Shown: in pieces, positions 24,789-33,111 of the stretch
Layout: each line of letters begins with the position of its first letter
Position numbering within the stretch: the first letter of the stretch is position 1
Assembly: GCF_002257565.1 (NCBI RefSeq)
Contig: NZ_CP022736.1
Location: 3,658,001-3,722,000, forward strand
Origin: Herbaspirillum sp. meg3
Lineage (GTDB): Bacteria > Pseudomonadota > Gammaproteobacteria > Burkholderiales > Burkholderiaceae_D
Direction of reading: 5' to 3'
Length of the DNA: 64,000 nt
Translations under genes and position numbers: made by a program
The notes under the pieces: generated by a model
Seen by the model: the letters and a program-made list of their open reading frames with translations, nothing else
Told to the model about the DNA's origin: nothing
Databases searched by the model: none

Positions 24789-25109
24789 TTACCAGCGGCG
24801 GTCGTGATAACCGTGGTGACGGTAGCCATGGCGATAATAGCCGGGGCCATAACCACGGTGGTAGTAGCCGCCTCGCTCAACGTAAATTGGTGCAGGGGCG
24901 ACATAAACCGGCGCCGGACGCACGTACACAGGAGGTGGCGGCGCATAGACCGGAGCCGGCGCGTAATACACGGGTGGTGGCGGTGCATACACAGGCACAC
25001 CGATATTGATACCAACACCGACGTGCGCGGCCATCGCCGGTGCCGCAAACAGGCTTGCGGCGAGCACGCCAACCGATACGACTGTCACGGAGAGAAGAGA
25101 TTTTTTCAC
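24789..25109 (-). CDS. secreted PXPV-repeat protein
   Basis: 106 residues from a GTG start with GGAGCC upstream. A Sec signal peptide MKKSLLSVTVVSVGVLAASL with cleavage near AMA-A at residue 27 is followed by repeated APPPPVYY, APAPVY and RPAPVYV units, then a Tyr/Gly/His/Arg-rich tail. Such PXPV-repeat proteins are common in Burkholderiales; the function is unknown, with an envelope or surface role inferred. Low complexity makes homology hard to judge. Confidence 0.75.
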   Translation of the reverse strand: MKKSLLSVTVVSVGVLAASLFAAPAMAAHVGVGINIGVPVYAPPPPVYYAPAPVYAPPPPVYVRPAPVYVAPAPIYVERGGYYHRGYGPGYYRHGYRHHGYHDRRW

Positions 25110-25355
25110 GATGGCTCCTTGGGTGCATCTGAAGATGCGTATGCGTTATGTGCTTGAATGTCGAGCTTGAACTGCGCATTGAAAAAAGTACTGCGCGGCT
25201 GACAACTCGTTTAACCATTGACTCTATTAAAATCCAATTCGCACCCGATAACCAGTCAGTACCCGGTAAGCCTTGTAACAAGATGCTACAAATTCCTGAC
25301 CAGGATTCACACTTCCCCGCTCTTCCCTTACTCTTCAGCACTCACAATCGGGCAT

Positions 25356-25390
25356 AAAAAAACGGACACTGCTTTCGCAATGTCCGTCTT
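25356..25390 (-). terminator. intrinsic terminator of ribH2
   Basis: On the minus strand CGGACATTGC, loop GAAA, GCAGTGTCCG, then seven T residues. It lies about 40 bases after the lumazine synthase stop and is a textbook Rho-independent terminator. Confidence 0.85.
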
Positions 25391-25428
25391 CTGTTTTGAC
25401 CGGCTACCGGTCAGTCCGCTACAACCGA

Positions 25429-25944
25429 TCAGGCTGCGTTGAGCACCGGCACCGCGTTTTGCCCGGCATCAAGACGTGCAATCTTGCCGATGGTGTCAGC
25501 GCAAGCGCGCGCGGCTTCCTGGCCCTTGACCACGAAATGCGCGTGGAAGAACTCCTGATGCTCGCTGTGCGAATGAAAATGATGCGGTGTCAGCACGGCG
25601 GAGAAAACCGGTACTTCGGTTTCCAACTGTACGTTCATCAGGGAGTTGATCACTGCCGTGGCGACGAAATCGTGACGGTAAATCCCGCCATCAACCACCA
25701 GGCCGGAAGCGACGATACCGGCATACTTGCCGGTCTTTGCCAACAACTTGGCATGCAAAGGGATTTCAAACGCACCGGGGACTTCGAAGAAATCAATACT
25801 GGATTCCGGAAAACCCAACTTGGCGATTTCAGCAGTGAAGGAAATACGGCATTGATCGACGATCTCTTTGTGCCAGCAAGCCTGGATAAAAGCGATACGA
25901 TTTTTGGCGGTAGAAGTATTGGTATGGTTTGCTGCGTGTTGCAT
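25429..25944 (-). CDS. ribH2: 6,7-dimethyl-8-ribityllumazine synthase, type II
   Basis: 171 residues. It condenses the ribityl-aminouracil with dihydroxybutanone phosphate in riboflavin synthesis. The motifs NRIAFIQACWHKEIVDQCR, FFEVPGAFEIPLHAKLLAKTGKYAGIVASGLVVDGGIYRHDFVA and TPHHFHSHSEHQEFF are like the decameric RibH2 type of Brucella and Mesorhizobium rather than the 60-mer type I. A well-formed FMN riboswitch precedes it, and a strong terminator follows, so it is a one-gene unit. The main rib operon is not in the window. Confidence 0.9.
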   Translation of the reverse strand: MQHAANHTNTSTAKNRIAFIQACWHKEIVDQCRISFTAEIAKLGFPESSIDFFEVPGAFEIPLHAKLLAKTGKYAGIVASGLVVDGGIYRHDFVATAVINSLMNVQLETEVPVFSAVLTPHHFHSHSEHQEFFHAHFVVKGQEAARACADTIGKIARLDAGQNAVPVLNAA

Positions 25945-26028
25945 TTGTTCAGGACTCCTGTTTGGTGACTAAAAACAGGGCGCATAGGAACGAGCAGGCG
26001 TATGCAAGCGTGCATGCGCGCGGCAGGT

Positions 26029-26199
26029 TTCCGTTCTCTTTCATCCGGACTATGACCGTCGGCCCCGGGATCTCACCAGGTCTGCTGACCTTGACGGACG
26101 GGCGTCCGCCAAGCGCTCGCGGGCTCGTCGCAAGAACCTTGAAAACAAGGTCATGCGACATCACCGCCGGTGGGGATTTTCACCCCGCCCCGAGAACAT
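26029..26199 (-). promoter_or_regulatory. FMN riboswitch (RFN element)
   Basis: Read on the minus strand from 26199, the conserved blocks appear in order: TTCTCGGGGCGGGGTGAAAA, ACCGGCGGTGATGTC, AGCCCGCGAGCG, GACCTGGTGAGATCCCGGGG, CCGACGGTCATAGTCCGGAT and the closing AAAGAGAACG. All are core RFN sequences. It lies about 85 bases before ribH2 and should repress it when FMN is plentiful. Confidence 0.95.
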
Positions 26200-26297
26200 C
26201 GTGTGCAGAAAAATTCAAACTATTTAGAAATTTTCGCCACACACAAATTTATCACGATTGCAGAAATGCTGCAGAGCACACAGCGTTTTCTAGGCGA

Positions 26298-27182
26298 TCA
26301 GGCGCGTGTGCGATTCTGCAAAGAAGCGATGCGCGACTCAATCGACGGATGGCTGGAGAACAAACCCATCCACGACTCGCGCCCCGCAATACCGGACGCC
26401 TGCAAGTTCTGCGGCAAGCCATCGGCCTCCATTCCGCCCAGGCGACGCAGTGCGCCGATCATCGGTGTGGATGAACCCATCAGCGATGCAGCGCCGGCAT
26501 CGGCACGGTATTCGCGCTGGCGCGAGAAGTACATGACGATCACGCTGGCCAGAATACCGAAGACGATTTCGCAGACAACCACGGTCACCATGTAGCCGAT
26601 GCCGGGCCCGGACGACTGCTCGTTGTTGCGGCGCAAAGCCGAGTCAACAAAGTAGCCGACGATACGCGCGAAGAACATAACGAAGGTATTGACCACGCCC
26701 TGGATCAGCGTCAGCGTGACCATGTCGCCGTTGGCGATGTGTGCGACTTCATGCGCCAGCACGGCTTCCACTTCTTCCTTGGTCATGCCCTGTAGCAGGC
26801 CGGTCGATACCGCCACCAGCGAGTTGCTCTTGCTGGCGCCGGTAGCAAAGGCGTTTGGCGGGCCGTCATAGACCGCGACTTCAGGCATGCTCAAACCGGC
26901 ACGTGTTGCCAGGCGGTTGACGGTATCGACCAGCCATATCTCCGTCGAGTTTTGCGGGTGCGCGATGACGCGCGCACCGGTGGACCATTTGGCGATGGTC
27001 TTCGACATCAAGAGGGAAATGAACGACCCGCCGAAGCCCATCAGCGCACAGAACATCAGCAGCATGCCGAAGTTGAGGCCGTTGGCGGTCATGTAGCGAT
27101 TGATGCCGAGAACGCTGGCGGTCACGCTGAGGACCAGCATCACGGCAAGATTGGTGACGAGAAAAAGAATGACGCGTTTCAT
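26298..27182 (-). CDS. htpX: protease HtpX, membrane zinc metallopeptidase
   Basis: 294 residues. Starts MKRVILFLVTNLAVMLVLSV; GGAAGC lies before the ATG at 27182, and an upstream in-frame ATG at 27248 would add an unlikely leader. Two N-terminal and two later hydrophobic segments surround the zinc site HEVAH in VEAVLAHEVAHIANGD, with the third ligand Glu in YRADAGAASLMGS. It degrades misfolded inner-membrane proteins beside FtsH. Confidence 0.93.
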   Translation of the reverse strand: MKRVILFLVTNLAVMLVLSVTASVLGINRYMTANGLNFGMLLMFCALMGFGGSFISLLMSKTIAKWSTGARVIAHPQNSTEIWLVDTVNRLATRAGLSMPEVAVYDGPPNAFATGASKSNSLVAVSTGLLQGMTKEEVEAVLAHEVAHIANGDMVTLTLIQGVVNTFVMFFARIVGYFVDSALRRNNEQSSGPGIGYMVTVVVCEIVFGILASVIVMYFSRQREYRADAGAASLMGSSTPMIGALRRLGGMEADGLPQNLQASGIAGRESWMGLFSSHPSIESRIASLQNRTRA

Positions 27183-27346
27183 GGAGCTTCCTAAATAAAA
27201 AATACGAGAAGTGGCAGTAGCGATGCCGCCGCCGCAGGGCAATAGCAATGAAAACTGGGGAAGAATAGAGAACTGCGCGCAATAGCCGATCTCGGTGCCG
27301 CAGCTGATCGAAAACGATCAACTGCACCGAGTCGGAGAGCGCACGG

Positions 27347-27721
27347 TCAGGCTAGCGGTGGAGGACGCTGCAGATCAATGAACGCGGAAGTACCGTCGTT
27401 CACGAGGGGATAAAAATGAGGGAAAGGCTGCCAATCCAGCGGCAAGGTGGCAAAAGGAACCGGTAAGGTCTGGTCTTCCAGATCGCCTTGCGCCGTCAGT
27501 TTTTTAGTATCGGGCTGGTCGCTCAGCTCATCGGCCATCGTGTCGGCAATATCGTGAGCCGTTTCACATGCGGATTGCTGCGCGCCATCTTGCGAGTGCG
27601 CTTGAGCAGCCTGCACAATCGCAGGTGTCTCACTCAGTTGCTTTGCCATAGGCTCAAGCGTCCCAGCAAACAACTGCAAGGGAAACAGGAATGCCAGCAG
27701 CAAAAAACAAAATCGGCGCAT
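27347..27721 (-). CDS. hypothetical exported protein
   Basis: About 124 residues from the ATG at 27721. MRRFCFLLLAFLFPLQLFAG is a strong signal peptide. The rest is acidic and Gln/Asp-rich, ending in PHFYPLVNDGTSAFIDLQRPPPLA. No domain recognised. Upstream ATG codons at 27781 and 27763 are alternatives. An earlier AQAHSQDG-type stretch resembles small envelope proteins of related bacteria, but the function is unknown. Confidence 0.5.
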   Translation of the reverse strand: MRRFCFLLLAFLFPLQLFAGTLEPMAKQLSETPAIVQAAQAHSQDGAQQSACETAHDIADTMADELSDQPDTKKLTAQGDLEDQTLPVPFATLPLDWQPFPHFYPLVNDGTSAFIDLQRPPPLA

Positions 27722-27955
27722 GAGCGAGGCGGTAAAAACAGCAAAAAGCATCAAGGAGCGCATTATACGCAAGATATCCACAAGATCGGCGAGCGGACGA
27801 ATGCGGCCATATCGACAAGTTGGCGCGAGCCAAAGTTACCCACAGAAAATGTGGTCAACCCTGTTGATAACTTGTTTATGACAATGCGCAGGCCGCGTCC
27901 GTTCAGCTTTTGCGAGGATTGTTCCTCTTCCGTTCAAAAACAGGCAGAACCGCAC

Positions 27956-28918
27956 CTAAACGCCGCTGACGACCTGATTGCGTCCCTGCTTCTTTGCCCG
28001 GTATAGCGCATCGTCGGCGCTATCGAGCAAAGCCGCACCGTCGCTGCCGATATCAGGTGTCATGGTGCAGACGCCGACGCTGATGGTCATGTGCGCGCCG
28101 GACTGGGACTCTTCATGCTGAATGCAGAGGTCGCTGACGCTGGCGCGCAGACGTTCGGCAAAGTTCTCCGCCTGGACGTCGGTAAAGCCGGGGATCAGCA
28201 TGATGAACTCTTCGCCGCCATAACGCGCACAGACGTCGTTAGGGCGGCGCATTTGCGCGCGCAGGACGTTGGCGACCAGCTTCAGTGCCCTGTCGCCTTC
28301 GCCATGACCGTAATGGTCGTTGTATTGCTTGAAGTAATCGATATCGATCATGAGCAACGACAGGCTGGTGTGGTTGCGCTTGGCGTCGCGCAGCGCCAGC
28401 GCATAGCTTTCATCAAAGAAGCGGCGATTGTAGATACCTGTCAGGCTATCGGTAATCGCCTCTCGCTTGAGCGCATCGGAATGCGACATGAGCATTTTTT
28501 CGCGCTTGACCGAGGTGCTGGAGTCGCTGATCTGGATCAGACATGTCGGCTGACCGTCGTCGGATTGCAGCGGTGTCATGATGATGGATTGATGCATACG
28601 CACCGGCATATCGCTTTTATCTTGTTCGACAAAAAGCGGCAACGGCGAGCGATGGAATGCGCTGGACAAGATTGCCGGCAAGCCGTAGCCGATAGCGTTG
28701 TTCAGCGCCCGCAGGAAGCCCGGCGTAAGTTGCTCGCCGAATAGCGCGATGATGTTTTGCCTGAGCGCCTGCTCACGGCCGATGCGGCTGTGCCGGCTCA
28801 TCCAGTCATTCCACAGCAGGATCTGCAAGTCGCGATCGACCACGACGAGTCCCAGGTTGACGTTGTTGACAACCTCATCTGCTGAAAAACCAAGTGGAAC
28901 CGGACTGCTCATGGACAT
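27956..28918 (-). CDS. PAS-like/GGDEF diguanylate cyclase
   Basis: 320 residues. The N-terminal part (about 15-135) is PAS-like: VVNNVNLGLVVVDRDLQILLWNDWM. The GGDEF domain follows with DSLTGIYNRRFFDE, DIDYFKQYNDHYGH and the active loop GGEEF at 234-238. An inhibitory I-site RPND lies at 225-228, exactly five residues before the loop, so it should be active and product-inhibited. It begins 5 bp after the CheC-like gene and is the last gene of a three-gene signalling operon. Confidence 0.9.
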   Translation of the reverse strand: MSMSSPVPLGFSADEVVNNVNLGLVVVDRDLQILLWNDWMSRHSRIGREQALRQNIIALFGEQLTPGFLRALNNAIGYGLPAILSSAFHRSPLPLFVEQDKSDMPVRMHQSIIMTPLQSDDGQPTCLIQISDSSTSVKREKMLMSHSDALKREAITDSLTGIYNRRFFDESYALALRDAKRNHTSLSLLMIDIDYFKQYNDHYGHGEGDRALKLVANVLRAQMRRPNDVCARYGGEEFIMLIPGFTDVQAENFAERLRASVSDLCIQHEESQSGAHMTISVGVCTMTPDIGSDGAALLDSADDALYRAKKQGRNQVVSGV

Positions 28919-28923
28919 GCCGT

Positions 28924-29541
28924 TTAGAGAATATTGTTCAGATACTGCTGAATATGCGAAATCAGCTTGCTCAGCGATGTGGAGCTAAGCAGGAAAATCA
29001 GATGACCTTCGGTATGGTGTTTTTCCAGCACCAGATCAATGTGGAGAACCAGGATGTAGCTGTCGTCGCGGCCCTGCTCGGCCAGGCGCGCGGTGATTTC
29101 CTCTGGTGACGACATGGTATAGCTCGGCAACGAACTGCTGAGACTGATCTTGAGCATGTCGGCCATGGCCGACAAACAGGCATTGAGGATGATGTTGCCG
29201 AGCTCGCACATGGCTTCTTGCTCGAACTCCGCCAGATCCTCGATGCTCATCTGCGAGCCCATCATGTCACGCACGATTTCCAGCGCATAGTTCTTCGTGA
29301 ACAGCAGCACGGCTTCGGCGTCGAAAGGGCCGGTGAACAACTGGCTGACGGTGGCGAACTTGTTGTCCTTGAGCGTCAACACGCGGTCATTGACCTCGTC
29401 GGCCTTGAGTATCTCGATCGATGGCACCGACAGCAAGACTTCCTCGCCGACGATTTCGCTGAGGCTTAACGCGGCGCGCCCTGCACCAACGTTGAACACT
29501 TCGGTGAGCGCATCAAGTTCGATCTCAGATAGCACTTTCAC
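28924..29541 (-). CDS. CheC-family CheY-P phosphatase-like protein
   Basis: 205 residues. Two CheC active-site signatures are seen: D10-x3-E14-x2-N17 in ELDALTEVFNVGAG, and E113-x2-N116 in AMCELGNIILNACL, where Glu109 replaces the usual Asp or Ser. CheC proteins dephosphorylate receiver domains, so the receiver encoded just upstream, with a 4-base overlap (29538-29541), is the likely substrate. In this operon it may link receiver signalling to the following cyclase. Confidence 0.85.
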   Translation of the reverse strand: MKVLSEIELDALTEVFNVGAGRAALSLSEIVGEEVLLSVPSIEILKADEVNDRVLTLKDNKFATVSQLFTGPFDAEAVLLFTKNYALEIVRDMMGSQMSIEDLAEFEQEAMCELGNIILNACLSAMADMLKISLSSSLPSYTMSSPEEITARLAEQGRDDSYILVLHIDLVLEKHHTEGHLIFLLSSTSLSKLISHIQQYLNNIL

Positions 29542-29951
29542 GCGGCCCCCGCAGCGCCTGAGCCAGAAATACCGGTGGCGCCGGTGAAATAGCCGATTGC
29601 CTGCGCAATCGATTTTTCCGTCACCGGTTTGGCGACAAACAAAGCGCCGAGCTGCTGCGCGCGCGATTGCGCGGCCTCCTGGATGTTGGCTGAAAAAATC
29701 ACGATACGCACGCCGGGATATTTGCTGAGGATGATCTCGGCAGCATCCGTGCCGAGCATGCCGGGCATATTGATATCCATCGTGCAGTAATCGGGCAGAT
29801 CCTGCTCAATCATGGCGACAGCCTCATTGCCGGTCGTGGCCTCCTGCACGATCCAGTCGGCATGGACGGCGAGAATATGCGCCTTGATCACCATGCGCGA
29901 TACTTTGCTGTCGTCGACGATCAGAATTTTTTTGAGAGAAGTATCAGACAT
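29538..29951 (-). CDS. single-domain response regulator (CheY-like)
   Basis: 137 residues: receiver domain with acidic pair ILIVDDSKVSRMVI, phospho-acceptor Asp59 in TMDINMPGMLG, and Lys in FVAKPVTEKS. A short Gly/Ala/Ser tail follows, without an output domain. It overlaps the CheC-like gene and heads the receiver-CheC-GGDEF operon. It probably acts by protein contact; no histidine kinase is encoded nearby. Confidence 0.9.
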   Translation of the reverse strand: MSDTSLKKILIVDDSKVSRMVIKAHILAVHADWIVQEATTGNEAVAMIEQDLPDYCTMDINMPGMLGTDAAEIILSKYPGVRIVIFSANIQEAAQSRAQQLGALFVAKPVTEKSIAQAIGYFTGATGISGSGAAGAA

Positions 29952-30286
29952 GAATTTAAACTTGTCTATTTATAAATATTGTCTTTTTTTCTATATTTTA
30001 CTATTTTAGCCACCCAGCTTTTTCTAGTGTTGCAGAAAAAAAGCCAAAATCAACAGCCATTTTTTTGAAGAAATCTTGCATTAAAACAATGACTTGAAGT
30101 GACTTCGTTGAAAATGCCCTGCGCGCCACGCCCATGCCCACTTTGCTTTGCGTGCGGCCATGAAAAAAGGAAGCGCAAAGGCTTCCTTTTGAACAACTAT
30201 GCCGATGTTGATGTGGGTGATGAACAACACCAGCTTCACCGCGCTTCCGATGAGGCTCTTCAGGCCTTCTTGAGTCTGCCTGGACC
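29952..30286. other. AT-rich intergenic stretch with one terminator
   Basis: 335 bp. The first 110 bases are strongly AT-rich and should hold the promoter of the receiver-CheC-cyclase operon. The remaining part contains the terminator at 30165-30190 and no credible gene. Confidence 0.5.
30165..30190 (-). terminator. intrinsic terminator of the cobT-cobS-cobC unit
   Basis: AAAAGGAAGC (30165-30174), loop GCAAAG, GCTTCCTTTT (30181-30190). On the minus strand the stem is followed by T residues. The same stem recurs at 34289 and 34597. Confidence 0.8.
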
Positions 30287-30841
30287 TCAGAGCTGCAAAG
30301 TCAGCACTTCCCCAAAAGCAATGGCATGCGCATTGATCGCGGCATGCTCAGCCATCTTTGGTACGGACAAATTCAAAGCCCGCGCTTGCAGCATGCGAAT
30401 GGTGCCGGCATGGCAAACAATAATCGCCTGACCATGGCCGCGCGACAGCAAATCGGTGCAAAAAGCGTCGATACGCTGTGCTACGTGCAGCACGTTCTCT
30501 CCGCCACCCGGACGGTAGCCGACGACGTCAGCCGCCCATTGATCAATCTCCGCACGCGGCAAATCGTCCCAGGCACATTGCTCCCAGGTGCCGAAGTGCA
30601 TTTCCATCAGACGCGGGTCATAACGCACGGGACCGGCGTTGAGTGCTGTCGCCAAGGGCTCGGCCAGGAAGACACAACGTTGCAGCGGGCTGGAATATAA
30701 AGGCGCATGCGGCGGCAGGACCGGGCTGACCTGATCGAGCACCTTGCGGCAGTCTTCTTCCGTCACGGCGAGATCACTGCTGCCATAACAGAGGCCCTTG
30801 CCGATGACAGGCTGAGGATGACGAATTAGATGCAGCAACAT
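30287..30841 (-). CDS. cobC: alpha-ribazole phosphatase, histidine phosphatase family
   Basis: 184 residues. The catalytic LIRHPQP places His in the phosphohistidine motif; FGTWEQCAWDDLP and VCHAGTIRML complete the pocket. CobC removes phosphate from alpha-ribazole phosphate in nucleotide-loop assembly of cobalamin. The general fold is certain; the specific substrate is inferred from its place 15 bp after cobS and cobT. Confidence 0.85.
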   Translation of the reverse strand: MLLHLIRHPQPVIGKGLCYGSSDLAVTEEDCRKVLDQVSPVLPPHAPLYSSPLQRCVFLAEPLATALNAGPVRYDPRLMEMHFGTWEQCAWDDLPRAEIDQWAADVVGYRPGGGENVLHVAQRIDAFCTDLLSRGHGQAIIVCHAGTIRMLQARALNLSVPKMAEHAAINAHAIAFGEVLTLQL

Positions 30842-30856
30842 GATGGACCTTTCTGT

Positions 30857-31669
30857 CTATAAGGACGATGCCGGCGACACCGCAGCCAGCAGGCCCAGGT
30901 AAATCGCGATTTCGCTAAGTTGTTGTACAGCGCCGAGGCAATCGCCGGTGTAGCCGCCGATGCGGCGCTGAAATTTATAGGCAAGGAACAGAGTGGCGGC
31001 AAAACCCAACAGCAGCGCCAACAGCAATCCTTGCCATGCAAACCATCCCATCGCCGCGCACAGCATGACTGGCAGGAACGCGGTCAATGCGGCGACGGCA
31101 AATTCAAACGTGCTCATCTGTTGCGCCAGAGGCTTGGCCTTGCCCTCTTCCCGTACATAGTCCATACGCCAGATCAGCCCTGCCGCAAGGCAGCGCGAGA
31201 CCGGATGCGCCAGCAACAGCGCCGGCATGACCTGGATCGACGGCAGACTGGCAAGTGCAGCGAGCTTCAGCCCCAGTAGCATCCCAACGCCGATCACACC
31301 ATACGCGCCAACACGCGAATCGCGCATGATCTCCAGAATACGCGCCGGCTGCATGCCGCCGCCGAAACCGTCGCAGACATCGGCGAAACCATCTTCATGA
31401 AAACCACCGGTCAGATAAATCCCTGCAGCCGTCGACAACAATACCGCCACGACTTGCGGCAATACGAGCGCGGCAAGCCCATACACAATCGCACATGCCA
31501 TCCCGACCAGAATACCGACCGCCGGAAAATAACGCGTGGCATGCTGCAGCCACGCCGCATCAAAACCTACCCAACGCGGTACCGGCAAGCGCGTGAAAAA
31601 CTGCAGCGCCGTAAAGAACAGCCGCAGTTGATAGCGCAAGCCGGAGCCTGCATCAGGAACGGCCGACAT
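30857..31669 (-). CDS. cobS: adenosylcobinamide-GDP ribazoletransferase (cobalamin synthase)
   Basis: 270 residues with several membrane helices. LFFTALQFFTRLPVPRWVGF and the metal-binding GGFHEDGFADVCDGFGGG are CobS signatures. It joins adenosylcobinamide-GDP and alpha-ribazole to give adenosylcobalamin (phosphate). It starts one base after the cobT stop, so translation is probably coupled. Confidence 0.94.
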   Translation of the reverse strand: MSAVPDAGSGLRYQLRLFFTALQFFTRLPVPRWVGFDAAWLQHATRYFPAVGILVGMACAIVYGLAALVLPQVVAVLLSTAAGIYLTGGFHEDGFADVCDGFGGGMQPARILEIMRDSRVGAYGVIGVGMLLGLKLAALASLPSIQVMPALLLAHPVSRCLAAGLIWRMDYVREEGKAKPLAQQMSTFEFAVAALTAFLPVMLCAAMGWFAWQGLLLALLLGFAATLFLAYKFQRRIGGYTGDCLGAVQQLSEIAIYLGLLAAVSPASSL

Positions 31670-31670
31670 G

Positions 31671-32705
31671 TCAGGTGCTTTTCTCGCTGACTTGCGCCGA
31701 GGAGAATGTCGCCATCTGCGCCAGGAAATTTACCGCCGCATGCAGCAATGGCAAGGCCAACGCACTGCCGGTTCCTTCACCCAAACGCAGATCGAGCTGC
31801 ATCAAAGGCCGGCCCTTCAGATAATCCAGCATGCGCCGGTGTCCATGTTCGTCTGAGCAATGCGAAAAGACGCAGTAGTCGAGAATCGAGGGCTGCAGCT
31901 TCGCGGCTACCAGCAAGGCCGATGTCACGATGAATCCGTCGATCAGCAACACGCAGCGTTGCTCTGCCGCTTTGAGCATGGCCCCGACCATCATGGCGAT
32001 TTCAAACCCGCCAAAGGTCAGCAAGATATCCATCGGCGCTTCAATACCCGCATGGCGCGCTACCGCCTGTTCAATGACCTGTTGCTTGTGACGAATGCCC
32101 TCTGCCGCCAGACCGGTGCCGGCACCCACGCATTCAGCCGCGGGAATGCCGGTAATCTTGTGCATGAGCGCGGCCGCAGTGGTCGTGTTGCCGATGCCCA
32201 TTTCACCGAAGCCGATGACGTCAACCGGCATCGCCGCCACCAGATCCATGCCATGCTGAATCGCTTGCTGACACTGCTCCGCGGTCATGGCTGGTTCTTT
32301 TGCAAAATTGCGCGTGCCGGGCCCGATTTTTCTGTCGAGCAGTTCAACGCGCTTGCCAAAGTCGTGATTCACGCCGGCGTCGACGATATGCAAGGCACAG
32401 TCGTTCTGACGTGCAAAGACATTGATGGCAGCGCCTTGCTGCAAGAAGTTTTCCACCATTTGCCAGGTGACGCTTTGCGGATAAGCCGAAATATTCTCAG
32501 CGACGACGCCGTGATCCGCAGCAAAGACGACAATCGCTGCGCGATCGATACGTGGGCTGGAGGTCTGCTGGATCAGCCCGATGCGGTGGGCGATGAATTC
32601 CAGCACGCCCAGACTTCCCTGCGGCTTGGTTTTGTCGTCAATCAGGCTCTGTAAAGCCGATGACAGCGCGGCATCTTGGGTAGACGATAGTTGTGGAATA
32701 AGCAT
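31671..32705 (-). CDS. cobT: nicotinate-nucleotide--dimethylbenzimidazole phosphoribosyltransferase
   Basis: 344 residues from the ATG at 32705 (MLIPQLSSTQDAALSSAL). A longer frame up to 32879 adds a leader without family resemblance. Motifs are KTKPQGSLG, VVFAADHGVVAENISAYPQSVT and, near the C-terminus, RLGEGTGSALALPLLHAA with the catalytic Glu. It makes alpha-ribazole phosphate for the lower ligand of B12. First gene of cobT-cobS-cobC. Confidence 0.94.
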   Translation of the reverse strand: MLIPQLSSTQDAALSSALQSLIDDKTKPQGSLGVLEFIAHRIGLIQQTSSPRIDRAAIVVFAADHGVVAENISAYPQSVTWQMVENFLQQGAAINVFARQNDCALHIVDAGVNHDFGKRVELLDRKIGPGTRNFAKEPAMTAEQCQQAIQHGMDLVAAMPVDVIGFGEMGIGNTTTAAALMHKITGIPAAECVGAGTGLAAEGIRHKQQVIEQAVARHAGIEAPMDILLTFGGFEIAMMVGAMLKAAEQRCVLLIDGFIVTSALLVAAKLQPSILDYCVFSHCSDEHGHRRMLDYLKGRPLMQLDLRLGEGTGSALALPLLHAAVNFLAQMATFSSAQVSEKST

Positions 32706-33111
32706 AGCCGGATCAGACTCCGTTGGCCGTGATTTGAAAACAGTCGACGGATACAGAATTAACGAAAGGACGTCAGTATAAGAGATAGTCGGGCGTTGCA
32801 ACCGAACGCATCGTGCCATCTGGTCGTTCTTTACATTCTTACGCTGCCAATCGTTGCGGACTTGGAGGAAGAACTGCATTGCGGCAAATGTCGCGTTGCC
32901 GGGATTACCCCAGTTATTCCAAGATCAGGAGAGAACAAGATACCGCGGCGTCTCCCCTACATCGAAGACGTGTCGAGCAACACCTCGCAGACTGCTGATT
33001 CATTGCTATCAAACTATCCGGAATAAAAAAATGCCGTTTGTCATTGCAAAAAATGACAGACGGCTTTTTACGTTTTTATTTGAAGATCGCCTGACGAGGC
33101 GCTGACGAAAA
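32706..33111. other. gap between cobT and cheV
   Basis: About 400 bp without a credible gene. I looked for a cobalamin riboswitch ahead of cobT and did not find the B12 box or the usual core blocks. Only the terminator at 33033-33064 is clear. Confidence 0.5.
33033..33069 (-). terminator. intrinsic terminator after cheV
   Basis: GCCGTTTGTCAT (33033-33044) pairs with ATGACAGACGGC (33053-33064) with one mismatch, and T-runs lie on both sides, so it could work in either direction. It lies about 45 bases after the cheV stop. Confidence 0.8.

Noticed and set aside
32706..33030. Cobalamin riboswitch ahead of cobT-cobS-cobC
   Set aside because: The B12 box and the flanking conserved blocks could not be found on the minus strand, so I do not report it.
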